From assembly GCA_013397795.1 (NCBI GenBank), contig VZTJ01004023.1, positions 1,361,422-1,425,421 on the forward strand: a DNA stretch of 64,000 bases, read 5' to 3'. This DNA comes from Orthonyx spaldingii (Eukaryota > Chordata > Aves > Passeriformes > Orthonychidae). The translations under genes and the position numbers were made by a program. The notes below the pieces were generated by a model. The model was not told the DNA's origin. It saw only the letters and a program-made list of their open reading frames with translations, and did no database searches. Positions 46,600 to 58,876 of this stretch are shown one piece after another (position 1 is the first letter of the stretch; every line of letters starts with the position of its first letter).

Positions 46600-49500
46600 T
46601 TCTCATTTCATTCTGGAGTAATTATCCCCCTGCACTGCCGCTGGCCCGGGTCAAATAGGGCATCTGTAGGCAGATGCTGCCAATATAAAGTGCTGCTTTT
46701 CCCTGGGGATCCCATTGCTGTGGATTTCCTGTGTCAGACAGCATAGTCAGACCCACAGCAGTGGTGGGTTTTGGAAGAAAATTCCCCATCGGAGTCACAG
46801 TCTATATTCCAAGCTCTCTGAACAGAATACACCCTGTCAGTGGACAGTTGACTGAAAAAATGGAGTCTGTGGCTGGCAACATCTGTCCAAAATTCTCTCT
46901 CCACTCTTGAAATACTGCAGGCAGGCCTCTTGCTGTTGAGAAAAGCATCATTAAGGGCACATCTCTTCCTCTAGCCAGGGAGTTCTTTCCTCTGTCAGCT
47001 CCTGAAGCGAGCCTGAGTGCTTCAAGGAGTGCCAGCCGGTGCACTCACTGTGTGTGATGGGCTGCAGCTCAACTGAGACCTGGGTGAAAGCCTAACAAAT
47101 GTGACAGTCTCAAAAGTAAAGGCACCCCTGGTCAGGGCTGAGTGGCAACGGGAGCTGTCCCCAGCTGCTCTCTGCACACGAATTGGTCTGAGCTTCTCCC
47201 TCCCCCCTCCGCACCATCTCATGGGACTCTCAAGACAGCCATCAGTACTTGACACCACAAGGTCTAAGGCTCTCCAGCTTGCCAGGACTTCTGCTATTCC
47301 CTGGCAATATCAATATTAGAGATATAACTACTGAAACAGAAACGTTTCAAGAAACATCCATGGCTCACAGTGATGGAATTGATAATGGTTAATAACATTA
47401 GAGACCTCAGGCAGAAATCTCAGCCTTTCACAGGTCTGTGTCATACAACAGGCCAGCGATTTTATGATACGAGAGAGATGATGGAACTGTATGCAGTGTA
47501 ATTTTCACTCATTATTAATCTGAGTCAAAGTCTAACACAACCCAGACGTTTGAGTTTCAAAACGTAACACCTTTGAAAAGCTCTTCTCTTCAGGAAACTG
47601 AAACATAAGAGCAGAGGTGAGCCTCCATCAACAAATGCTGACTTCCTTGTGACTTCATACAAGAGTGTCCGTATTGTATAGACTGTGAGTTACATCACAC
47701 ATGCTTATGATATACTTGATGTCAATGCTAAAGATGTGTAGTTCCTCTCTGACAACTTAGTCCTCTGCACTGTGGGTAAACAAGAGGTAAAACCAGTAGC
47801 CAGAAGACCACATGAATATAAAATAGTTTGTAGAAACAGAAAAAGAAATAAAGAACCCAAAGTCAAGGAGCTTATGAATGGCTTTCCGTTATTGCTCCTC
47901 AGTTTCTTGTAATTGGTTTGTGAGAGTTCAGTTTTGGTTGAGTCAGGAAGTTGCTTCTACAGATCCACTCTCAATCTGCAATCAACAAGGATTATAAGAA
48001 TTACTTCTTAAAGCTGAGAGACATAAATTCTAAATTCAAGACTTTTTACAGGTAACAAGGTAGCAAGTCATATGAATGCAGTATTTGTCAAACTTGCCTC
48101 CTCTACATGTCTAAAGATATAGCATCTTCCTGTTACGTCTGAAACAATTTCCTAAGTGTAGCAATTAATTTGATCCTGCTTTTAATTTTACAGTTATGAT
48201 TAAATACTTTGATTTTCTTTCTATTAGATGAAAAAAACCCGCAAACTGGTTAATAAGGAATCAATTGCTGAGGCTTAAAAAAAAAAAAAAAGAAGAAGTT
48301 CACTACAGCAACAGTAAAGACCTAAGTGGAATATGTAAATAACTCCCATCAAAATAAGCTGGCTACAATCAGGACTCAATGTATTTTTATTTGGCTCCTT
48401 TCATGTCCTTCACCAGGGTCCATACAAGCTGTCCCCACAATATAACTCTTTGTGGCTTATCTGCTCTTTTCTCTTTCAAGGACAAGTACAATCAGCTTCC
48501 TCAGAGGCCAGCTGTGCTAGAGGTGAAGTGTGGCCCTGCTTATTGTTTAGGGACTTTAAACTAGCACAACTCTGGTCTTGTCAGAGTGGCTTCAGCTCTG
48601 TTTTCCATAACAGTGTGTTTAGCTGGGCTCTACTCATTACCATTTTCAACAACTTGCTTGCATTTATGGAGATATTTCTCACCTCAAAAGAGCCTACTGA
48701 AGTGGTCAGCCAGGCCAGTGAACTAAAATGAACATACTGAAAATAAAAAACAGAGAGAGAGAGACTGGCTTTACTCCAGCCTGTCTCTTAGGTGATTCAG
48801 TTTAACTCTCACGCCCAGTTTTTCACACACTAAAGTTACAGCTGTGTAAGACTCTGCTGTGAGCAAAGCTTAGCAGATATGTTAGTACCAGAGTACTGCA
48901 TCATTTCTACAATGCTGGTTTTTTGTTTGTTCTCAGATTTTAAAATCAACTCCTTCAGATAGGTCCGATTTACTTCTTTTGTTTGTTTTGCTACAACACC
49001 AATTTTGCACAAAGTTAGAACAAAAATGATAGTGGAAGTGACAGAGTTGCTCTTTACTATTATTTCTGACCTACACAGAAGGAACAAGTTACAGAAAACT
49101 TGTTGAGAGAGTGAAGTTAGAGCTCGTCTTATTTCTGTGTTAATTCACCTCTGTCAGTACAGTCTGCAAAGAACAAATCCTGTTAGAATTCACAGTAGTC
49201 GTTTAATTGGATATCTGTGATTATGCTGAGTTTAGTCCAGCAAGACTATGTGTGGGGTGTCTTTTTCATATTGCAATTCAGTGCTGTGGGGTTATTAAAT
49301 GACTAAATTTGCCTGTGTGATTTTCTAGCTAATATACCCATGTGCAAATGTTTTATCAAGTTACATTTAGTGTTGCAATCTAGTTAAAGAGAGGCAGCTT
49401 TTAGTGCAGAGTCTGCAAGGAGGAAAAAGTCACGCATAATCTCTTCAAAGTCTAACACGATTAAGAGACTGACCCTCCTCACACCAGGCTTAAGTATCAA

Positions 49501-50713
49501 AATCTAATTAGAATGTCATTACTAACCATATGCCCACAATCAAATGCTGGGTACTGCAACTTGCCTGTCAGTATTTTTAGGGAAACTCAGTCATGTCTTT
49601 AAATTGGGCATACAGTGGCAAATCTAAGAAGCAGAGAAGGCAACTTAGAAAAAAAATCTAGAAGTCAATAGTCCTCCAGATAAAAGGCATAGAGGAAAAA
49701 GTTCACATATTTTAGCAAGGTTGACCTTCTGTTGATGCTGACATTTCTTTTGCTTTAAGGTACTAAAATTAGCCAGGAAATTGATCTCACCTTTGTAACT
49801 AAAGAATTAGACAGGCTTCAACTCCAGATGAGCAAGTCATTTTGTATACTGGCATCATCAAAGAAACCCATGTCAAACACTTATGAAGAGACTCCAATGG
49901 CAAACCTGCTGCATTCCGGTACCTGGTCTGTGACATCTATACATGTCTTGGAGACAGTTCACAGAAGTCATTGAACTCTTTGGGAAACAAGACTCATCGT
50001 CTTAGTCTGGGCCAACTTTTCAGTTAAATGTTGGATTTTAGTTGGATCAAGTTGAACACTTGATGTGCAGTTTAAAATTAGAAATTACTCCAAATGCAAT
50101 ACTTTGAGTTACTGGATTAAAATGGAATTTGGATGAAAATTGAGATAATCTTCGTAGGTTATTTGTACCACAAATAAACCAACCAAACAAACAAAAAGAA
50201 ACCTTAACTACACACAGCTACCACTGTTAAGTCAAAGGAAGAGGCTAGAGTTTTTCTTATTTGACCTCCTCACCAGGATTAGAAACTTCACTTGGCAGCA
50301 CAAATCCTTCATACTGCTTGTTTTACAATAGAAAACAAAGCATACAGTAACAGTCTATAAACCCATCTTATATTTCAGTCAGCAGTTCCCATAGTCCTGT
50401 GCTCAAATAACATTCTTTTCCAAGGACAGTTAAAATATGTTAAGTTTGTTGCTGTACAAGGAATGTGAAATAAAACTCATCCCCATTATTGCATGATGGG
50501 CCATGTACACCCTCAGGAAAAAGCTGAGTTTTCTCATCTCTGCTCTCAGAAAAAAAGTCTGACTCCAGTACAGATGGTGTACTGGCCATTCATGAGTGGA
50601 ATGAAATAACTCTACTCCACACTTTCCCTTGCTAGACTTTCAGCACCTTCTCCATATTGTATGTTTGGACTCTTTCTGGGATACCAACGCTCACAGTGCA
50701 GCCTCCAGGTTGC
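46600..50713. other. Intergenic, nothing recognised
   Basis: Low-complexity patches only: an A-run at 48277-48291 and a short GA run at 48753-48763. No exon, RNA gene or repeat family could be assigned. Confidence 0.55.
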
Positions 50714-51433
50714 CCTGTTGTTGGAGGTTAGGATTTTTCCTTCTTTTTTCCTTTCTGTCAGGGAATGTTGTCCCATTGGTTGCCCAAGAAATGATAACGA
50801 CCGGTACTTAAGAGAACAAAAGAGGTTGCTGGGGGTGGGGAGGGTGCAACCAGCTGCAGCCTCTTAGCCGGGGGTTTTTATATTCAGAAGAGCAGAGACA
50901 CCTGTGAGGTTTTGGCTGGGGTGTGAGGGGCTGGACCTCTTTCTCTCCTTCAATCGCAGTGGAGACAGGTGGGATTTGGTGCTGGACCATTGCTGCCCGG
51001 AGGATTCGCTGCCACTTTGGATCTTTTGTCTTCTCACTGCTTCTCCTACTGTGGGTGAGCCTTTGCTCAAAAGAGCAGCTGTTGAACTGGGGCCTTATTA
51101 ACACCCAACCTCACTGGAAAAGGACCTTCACCATCTACTGAAGTGGCCCAGGGGAAAACCCAAGACCCCGAGCTCCTTCCCTCTCTGAGAGAGCCTCTCC
51201 TGGCTGGATTCGGGAGCCGAGCTGCCACTGCCCAGCCCCGCTGCCTTCTGCTGCTGCTTGGGGTTTTTTGCTACACTGTAGCCCGGCACCCCCTGCCTGC
51301 TGGGACACCCTGCGGCTCCTACTACAGCTGCAGAGCTTTTATATTTTGTTTGCTATCCCGGGGTCTGCCTGCCTCTGCCGTCCCAGCCGGCTCTCCGAGG
51401 TTCCTGCTGCATTTCGCCATCCAGAGGGGCACT

Positions 51434-51539
51434 AGGACCGGCTGTTTCTGGTGAGTTCCCAAAGGCAGCCCCTTTTCCATCTTTCCCACTGGCCTGCCAG
51501 GACCGGCTGCTTGCTGTGAGTTCCCCAAGGCAGCCCCTT
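51434..51539. repeat. Imperfect tandem duplication inside the LTR, period 65
   Basis: Copies at 51434-51474 and 51499-51539 both run aggaccggctg..., then tgagttccc, then aaggcagcccctt, with a few substitutions and one indel. LTR U3 regions commonly carry such enhancer duplications. Confidence 0.8.
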
Positions 51540-51589
51540 GTCTGTCTCCCGCCCGCCATTCCCCACGTGAGGGCCGCGCCCTCGCCACA

Positions 51590-51603
51590 GCGCCCCCTGC
51601 AGG
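51590..51603 (-). promoter_or_regulatory. CTCF-like motif within the LTR
   Basis: On the minus strand the sequence reads CCTGCAGGGGGCGC, close to the CTCF core (one mismatch, T at position 3). It points toward the + strand motif at 46311. Read by eye; no matrix score was computed. Confidence 0.5.
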
Positions 51604-51933
51604 CGCAGGGTATTACCGCATCCCCCTGCCTGACCGGGAGCCCGCAGCGCCCCTGCCGGCCGTGACTGGAACTGCACCACGGGGGAAAGTGCCTGCAGCC
51701 CAGAGAAGGCTGTGACTGAGTTCTGGTTCTGTTTGTTGTTGTTTGTTTGCCTTGTTATACATATGTATATTTATGCTAGTAAAGAACTGTTATTCCTTTT
51801 CCCATATCTTTACCTGAAAGCCCTGTAATTTTGAAGTTATAATAATTTGGAGGGAAGGGGGTCATGTCTTCTATTCCAAAGGAGGTTCCCGCCTTCCTTG
51901 GCAGACACCTGTCTTTCAAACCAAAACACCTGT

Positions 51934-54900
51934 GGATGCTACTAACACTGCCTTTAGCTGATGGCTGCTTCTTAGAGATGCACTATCTCAGTTATCTAGC
52001 TGACTTTTTTGTGACTTCTTAAGCAGCCAGGATCACAGGAAATATCTGCTGAGTTAAAGATGATTTAATTCACACAGCAAGTCTGGGAGAAAATAAATAT
52101 AGAAAGGGAAATTGCTGCTTTCAATTCCTACAACAGGCCCTATCATTTGATAATGTAGTAACCAGCAGTTCTTTGCTTGACTAACTTCCAAACAGTTATT
52201 GCATAATCTGTTCCCTTGTTAGACCATGTGCAACGCTAAGGAAATAAAAGGCGGCAACTTCTGGTTAAATACTCAAGTTCTAGTTTGTCTCAAAAAACAC
52301 TACAACAACAAACAAGCTTCAATTGCTTTTCCAACAGTGAGTGAACTCTATAAACAGTCTTGTTTGTCCCTTGTGCATGTGATTAAAAGAAAATATAGCT
52401 GAATTCTCTCAGCTGAATCAGAGCAGATGAAAAGCGCAGGGAGGGATCTCCTTCAGAAGTAGAAGACTCAAGCTTTTCAGCTTGTGCTGTACAGCCTGTA
52501 AGAAAAAGAGGAACTGCAGAATATATCAGTTATAATTTGGTATTACTTCCTCTTACAATGTCGTGTTCTCTATTCATGCTGAGCTAAAGGGATTTTAATC
52601 CCTATTCTAGACACCTCTATGGAGTAGATCTCATCATTTGAACGTAAATTTTAGAAAAACCCAACACAACAACACTTATTCTATGAATTTTTCCAGCAAT
52701 AAGAAAGCTAATCTCAAGATTGATAAAAGTGGCAATCTATACACTCTTGAATGTGGTGCATGTCTACAGGCCATGCCCAGAGTACTTACCTTGTTTCTGC
52801 TGCTTACTGGATAGACGAAGTATTTCCTACTGTGGTACATGAAAGCGAAACTGTTCCATAGTTTCAGAAGAGAGCAATGAGTTGTCAGAAAGCAATGTTT
52901 GAGTTTGACTGTAGCTTGCTCGAGCAAGTTAGTACAAATATCCTTGTGACAGTGTAGAAAGGATTATCCATGTGTAGATGTTAAATGGTGCTCTTGGAGC
53001 ACTGAGCTTTAATCGCTTTGACAGCTTGTATGTAGCTGTGGATCTGCTGGCTGCAGGCTTTCTTAAAAAGCTTGTCCAAAGAACAACCAAATGAAAAGGT
53101 ACCTGTGTAGGAATAAATATAACCTCAATTTTTCTTGCAGTGTTTGTTCTTTGAGAACACTGGTCGTATTTTTCACAAAATATATTTTGAGACTAAACAC
53201 AAAAACCCCTAGCAAATGCAAAGGTTGTGTTAGTTCTAATTGTTCACGTAGACATAATAGGTAAGTTTAGACAATTGTGCCACTGTTACTGATGAATATG
53301 CAATATTTTCCCTCTACCTTAAGTGCTACAGCTGATACTCGAGCAGTCCTGTAGGCATTAAAAGGGAAGGTAGAGACAGTTGCTCCTGCCTTTCAGTTTT
53401 CTTTTTGCACTGACAAATGGCATTTGCTATAGGCATGTTACCTATCTAATTCTAGATATTTAAATAGATGGTGGATATTGACCTCTAGTTACTTCAGGCA
53501 GCTGGTTAGACAGAAACATTTAGGAAAACAACACTGACTGCTGGGACCTGGATCTCTTAATGCTTTTGTCCTCTTTTCTCCTTTGTACACTGCTTATTGC
53601 CTTCTATAGTTGGTTGGAGGGGAAGAACCAGATGCAGTTTATGCAGAGATTCATAAGAATAATCAGAATTTAAGGACTTAATCAGTTTTTAATCAGGACA
53701 CCTTTGGGACCTGTCAAGGATTCTTTTATGGCAAATACAGAAGATTGGTGGGACAGCAATGGCATGTCACAGGATTTGAACTACAGCTAATGATAGCTGT
53801 TACTGAACAGGCCAAGAGTGTCTATGTAAAAGCTGATTCTTCACTATAAACAATGCACAAAGGTGTAGCCTTGAGCACTGTACCTTTTAAAGCTATGACA
53901 AAACTGTTTGCAAGGTGACTGCCTGTAAATCAACAAATTTGAGATTTAAATAAGTATTTAACTTCTGCAAGCTCGGTTTCCTTGCTCAGGCTGTCATCAC
54001 CAAAGGACAGTTCTTGGGTGACCAGGGGTTTTGATGGTTCAGGCTGCTGTTCATGCCAGGGAGGGTGGTGCCAGGTGGCTGGAGGTGCCTCAGGATGGCA
54101 CAGGAGGGCACCTGCATCCCTGGGCACTGGGGAGGAGAAGTTGCATTGCACACTCTGTACAGGAGAGCTCACCTGAAACATATACTGAAACATATACTCA
54201 GACTGAAACATATACTCTGAAATTCAAAATATGGGAAATAAATCACCTGCTTTGCAACAGGAGCTGAGGGCTTAGTTTCAAATGATGGCAAACACAAAGT
54301 TTGAGTGCTCTAATAAGAGATTCTCTTTTTTTTTTTAATTCTGTTATAAATGAAGAGCAGATGTGGTTGCACTTCTGAGAGCTGGACAGCAGAAGACAAA
54401 ACACAAGAAGCAAATAATATCTCTGGATCTAGGGGCTAGGTTATTCTGGGAGGTGTGTGAAACTGGAAATGGCTTCTCACTGAAAGCCTCTAGGCAAGGA
54501 TCTGCTTATATACTTGGTCATAAACTAGCTCTTAGACTTTGGCTGGAAAATTCCGTGACTGTATAAAACTTTGGGATTTTATGAGTTCTCCAGTTATTTT
54601 TTGTTGCAATGAGACAAGAAGAACCTTTTTATTTTTGACAGAAACTGAATATCTTTTTTCCTTGTGTCCCACTTCTACCTGTAAGAAACCCTTTAGATCT
54701 TTCCAGTTAACAAACCATGTATAGTTTAGATTATCTTTAATAGATGAGAAATTGGGATTAGGATCTGGGCAAGCAAATTCTAAAAACTATGAACAGTAGG
54801 ATATTTGTTATGTAGTACTCCTACTGGTTTGGAACAATTTTCCCCCTTGTATTTGAAATCATGTGTGAGAATGAACCAACCTTCTACATAATTAGTCAAA

Positions 54901-55039
54901 ATTTAGGGGTTATGTGTATTTATTTTCACTCTCATGATTCATTAGGAGATACTGTATTTGATACTGTTGTCTTTTTACATAGGCTATTTGCCCCTAAAAA
55001 TAAGACTTCTAAACTACTTTTGTGTTTGTTTTTTTTTTT
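51934..55039. other. Intergenic, nothing recognised
   Basis: AT-rich, with a GC-richer patch at about 53990-54170 that is open in several frames and a short 14-base tandem repeat (54173-54216). It ends in a T-run at the assembly gap. Confidence 0.55.
54173..54216. repeat. Short tandem repeat, unit ctgaaacatatact
   Basis: Three copies: a 12-base partial at 54173-54184 and full copies at 54185-54198 and 54203-54216, the last two separated by four bases. Confidence 0.85.
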
Positions 55040-55097
55040 NNNNNNNNNNNNNNNNNNNNNNNNNNNNNNNNNNNNNNNNNNNNNNNNNNNNNNNNNN
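55040..55097. other. Assembly gap (58 N)
   Basis: A run of N directly after a T-homopolymer; the true length is unknown. Any open frame reported across it is an artefact. Confidence 1.
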
Positions 55098-58000
55098 TAG
55101 TTTTACTGCTGAGACATGGGTGAAAAGGCCCAAGGAAAAATTTTCAGGCTCTTCAAGAAACAGCCTATGAGCTCACAGAACTGGAACTTCCTACAACAAT
55201 CATGTCATCCAGGTAAGCCTAAAACTCAAATAAAACACCTACAGCTGGTACTACAGAAACAAGTGTTAAGGGTGACATGGATTTAATGCCTTTTTAAAAA
55301 ATATTTGTTGCTTACAATTGCATGCCCTGTTCTGATAGCCTGATTGATTTTACTAGTGTAATAACATGAAGTTATCAGGTATTTTACTTACTGCAACATG
55401 AGAGCTTTTTAAAAACCATTCTTTCTGTGCATTTCTGGCATATAAGCAGTTCTGCTGAAATCCTAGCTAGTTATAAATGAAGTTACTCTCTAGTAAGTCT
55501 TTTTGACTTTGTTTTGAACTGTTTAATTTATTACCCCAAGAAAATTATATGCGGGGTGCTGTTGATAGTTTCAGCTCTTATTTTCTTGACCATTTAAGTT
55601 GCTTTTAAATCTGGATTGAAAAACTTTTAAGTATGACATTGTGACAATATTGTGGTTTACAGAAAAAAATCCTTATAATGGCTTTGCTTAACTATAAAGC
55701 CTTCGAAGAGGGGATAAAATTACAGAATGGAACAAAGCAATGTGTGTTTTGTTCAAGACCTGCTGCCAAAGAAGCTCTTTTGAGGAGAGCATGTTGTGTC
55801 AGGTTGAACATTGGTGCCCCCATGTGTTCTGTGTGTTGACAATGCACAGGCTTGAGGCTTGTGTCAGTAGGCCTTTATTTTGCTAATACTCAGTGTTTGG
55901 AAGTTTCACCACATTTGAATAGTGGAGCTCAAAGCCAGCCTTCATCTATCATTTGTTATGGCACAACAATTCCAGATAAGCTCATTTCAAATATTAAGTT
56001 ATGTAACTTCAAACACAAGCTGTGTGTTTTGAAAAATTTACATAAAATACTTAGTCTGTATTGCTATCCTTGGTGCTTTAAAGTGACTTCTGGAGTGACC
56101 AGAAGAAGTAATGCAGAAGCTTCTTTTAGTGGCTTGGATTAATTTTTCCTGAATTCCTGTTGTGTTGATGTGGTAACTTCAATAGTTCAGAGAAGTAGAT
56201 GGTGAAATGCTGCCATGGCCCTGCCCCCCTCACAGGCTGCAACTTCCCACCCCTGCATGTCCCTACTGCTGTAGTTTTCCATTGAGTCTATTTTTCTGGA
56301 AACACCCTTGAAGCCAGAGCACTCAAGTCACCAGAGTTAAAAAAACCCTGAAATTGTTGGGGTATTGTCTGTGGAGGATGCGTGAGACAATGACCCGCAA
56401 GCTGCCTTTACAGAAATAACAAATGCTGGAATGTGGCCTGGATTCCCTGCTGGGCACTGACGGAGATGCTCACAGGGCAGTTTTTTCATTTGTTCTAAGG
56501 CACTGAATAAGGTTATCCTTGTTATGACTGCAGCTATAGCAAGAATGCGCAGCAAAGCCTCCAAAGGGTGTCACTTGTGTTCTCAATCCAAACAAGCAAA
56601 TACTTTAACTCCCTGTGGAAGTGGAGGTAAAGTCTTTCCTGTCTGTGGAACTCAATGCAGTAAAATGCAGAAGTCTGGTTTAGAGGAAAGTCCTCCTCTG
56701 AATTGCAGTGTGGTCAGGAACCTGTGAATTAGATAGTTACAAGAAAACAGAAATCCTCTTACACCTAAAACATAATAATAGATGACAGAGGCTAGTGGGA
56801 AGAAACAAATCCCCTAACTGCCTGTGTGATGTTGCTGGCAGCTTTTGCTGTGGGTCAGACTGCTGGGATATCTTGAATTACAAGGAGTGCTGGCATCTTC
56901 TACTGCAGAGTGGCTTTTCAAGTAGTGTTAGCTCTCTTTTTGTGTATTCCCATTGCCCATACTAGCCTGCAGGCTACTATGCATTGGTCTCTAACACTAC
57001 TTACTGTGTTGACTACCCTGTCAACATTTCAGCTGGAAGGCGGTTTGTCTATTGGAATAAATGAATCTCCTGCATTCTCTGCTCTCTCTCAAGTGGTATC
57101 GATAGTTTTTGTTGGCAGTAATAGATTTTCTAATAGTGATCATGATCCAGCCAAGGAGTTGGTTGTTCTTTAAAAGTCTCTCCAACTTTTATGAATTTTC
57201 TGATTTTTTTAAAAAATGTTTGTTTCAAGTTCATATTTGGACATGTAGAAATAATGTTTACTTAGAAATAACATTTCTAAAAACAATAAATTGGGCAAAT
57301 AGTTACTCTGACCAGGAGTATATTTTACTTCTAAAAAAATTTAAATCTTTTCCAAATTGCTGGTATGCTTTGCCTGCAGACTGAATTGTAGCTGCTATGG
57401 AAAATTCCAGGAAAAGGTGTAAAATGATGAGTGAAAAATGTCAGGGGTAATATTTGTTTAATGTGATTTCATTCATACGTTTATATCCAAAAATGTCTCT
57501 TTAGACCATCTGGGAGTTCTACTGTTGAGTCATGTTAGCCCTTTCCTATTTCACATTTAGTCCATTTTATTTGTACTTCCCAAATCTATTTTATTTTTCT
57601 CATTTTCTTTTACCCTGCTGGTTTGTTCTTTCTTGGCTTTATTTTTAATTAGTTAAACATAAGTGGCCTTTGACATAGCAAAGATTATGAAAACAGTGGG
57701 ACACTGGTTACTGCTTTGAAAGAGTAAGGCAAATATTTTTGTGTTTGTTCTCCTTTGTCTGTTACCTCTCTCCTGGGGTTGTATTGTCAGTGAGTGAAGT
57801 AAAAGAGCCACTTGAGGGGGAAAAGGGAGTTTTTTGGAATCTTTCTGCGTATGATGGCCAGAAGCCCTAATAAATCTTAGTTCCACTGTTCTATGCAAAG
57901 CTACAAATGCGTAATGAGAACGTCTGAAGCTTACAGCATGAAGCATTCTGACAAGCCAGACCTGGCAGGGAGATGATATTTTAACAGGGAGATGATATTT

Positions 58001-58756
58001 AATTTTATGCATGCAGATCAACAACCAGAGATTTTGAGTCAGCATCTAATCGTGTTTATCATCTCTTGAAAATTTATCCTCTTACAGTGGGAGCTCCTAT
58101 ATGGAAACTGGCCTACTGGAAAGCTCTCCTTTTATAGCCATCTGAAGGTCAGAAGGGGATGGTGATAGTGAGATCTGAAAGTGTTTCCTGGCTCTGGTGC
58201 TAGTCTAGCACTGTAAGCTTGAGAATTTACCCTTTCACTCACTTCAGACTTTGTCAGATCCAGTACCAAATGTGGTCAGGTTGTGCATGTTTGGTCTCCA
58301 TTTGAGGTTTGTGTTGTATTTTATTTGAAACTCCAGAATTTCATGATAACCAGAGGAGGCGGCAACTGGGATGGCTGATTCTGTTGCAAATAATGAAGGC
58401 GTGCATACTGTTCCCTTGCTTGACTTAAACCAGAAGTTATTAACGAGGTTCTGCTAGTTAAGTAAAATTCAAGCTTTGTCTAAAAGAACATACAAAACAG
58501 TCACAGAATTCAGCATCTGTTTCTATGTTTCTCTGTAATGAGAACCAGTTAGCCCCAAAGAGGTTCAATGGTAACCCCTTAGAGACTTTTCAGAAGATAC
58601 AAAATCTTTACTTCTGTTGCCTTCCTAGAGAAAGCTTTTTGGGAATTAACCATTGCTACTTGTCACAGGAGAGAAATATTAATGCCTGCTGACTTGCATA
58701 AAGGGGTCTTTATAGATTGTTCAGAGAAACTGTAACTGTGAAAATTCAAAGTCTGG
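55098..58756. other. Intergenic; possible weak exon at its start
   Basis: A strong donor (CAG|gtaagc) at 55213 follows a stretch with coding-like frames (see findings). A 16-base direct duplication is at 57966-58000. Otherwise ordinary AT-rich sequence. Confidence 0.5.
57966..58000. repeat. Short direct duplication, period 19
   Basis: cagggagatgatattt occurs identically at 57966-57981 and 57985-58000. Confidence 0.85.
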
Positions 58757-58876
58757 TCGGATGGGGCTCTGAGCAGCCTGATCTAGTTGAAAATATTCCT
58801 GCTCATTGCAGGGGGCTTGGAACCAGATGAGCTTCAAAGGTCCCTTCCAACCCAAAGCATTCTGTGATTCTGTGGT
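58757..58876 (+). mobile_element. CR1 LINE fragment, 5'-truncated, 3' end
   Basis: About 120 bases reading ggatggggctctgagcagcc, then gatctagttg, then gggggcttggaaccagatga, then ggtcccttccaaccca, and ending in the CR1 terminal octamer-like repeat cattctgtgattctgtgg. This is the well-known 3' end of chicken repeat 1, the dominant LINE of birds. It is severely 5'-truncated, as most copies are. Confidence 0.92.

Larger units (their letters stand above)
50719..51928 (+). mobile_element. Solo LTR of an avian endogenous retrovirus
   Basis: A 1210-base element starts TGTT and ends AACA (perfect terminal inverted tetranucleotides), and is flanked by the identical 5-base target duplication CCTGT at 50714-50718 and 51929-51933. 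It is GC-rich in the middle and AT-rich toward the end, where an AGTAAA poly(A)-like signal (51778-51783) is followed by a 145-base U5-like tail ending ctttcaaaccaaaaca. No gag, pol or env is present, so it is a solo LTR left by LTR-LTR recombination. A 5-base duplication is usual for ERVL-like or some class II elements. Orientation is inferred from AGTAAA and is less certain. The tail resembles songbird LTRs I remember; the family name needs a repeat-library search. Confidence 0.85.
50714..51933. repeat. 5-bp target-site duplication CCTGT flanking the LTR
   Basis: CCTGT at 50714-50718 and at 51929-51933 abuts the TG and CA ends exactly. Extending to 6 bases breaks the identity, so the duplication is five. 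Confidence 0.85.

Noticed and set aside
50719..51928. Multiple overlapping frames on both strands in the GC-rich middle (for example 51143-51454 and 51322-51588) as genes
   Set aside because: They lie wholly inside the solo LTR, whose boundaries are defined by TG/CA ends and target duplications.
54861..55170. Frames running through the N gap
   Set aside because: Translation across unknown bases is meaningless.
57653..58045. 130-codon minus-strand frame
   Set aside because: Composition looks random, no motif, no splice or promoter context.
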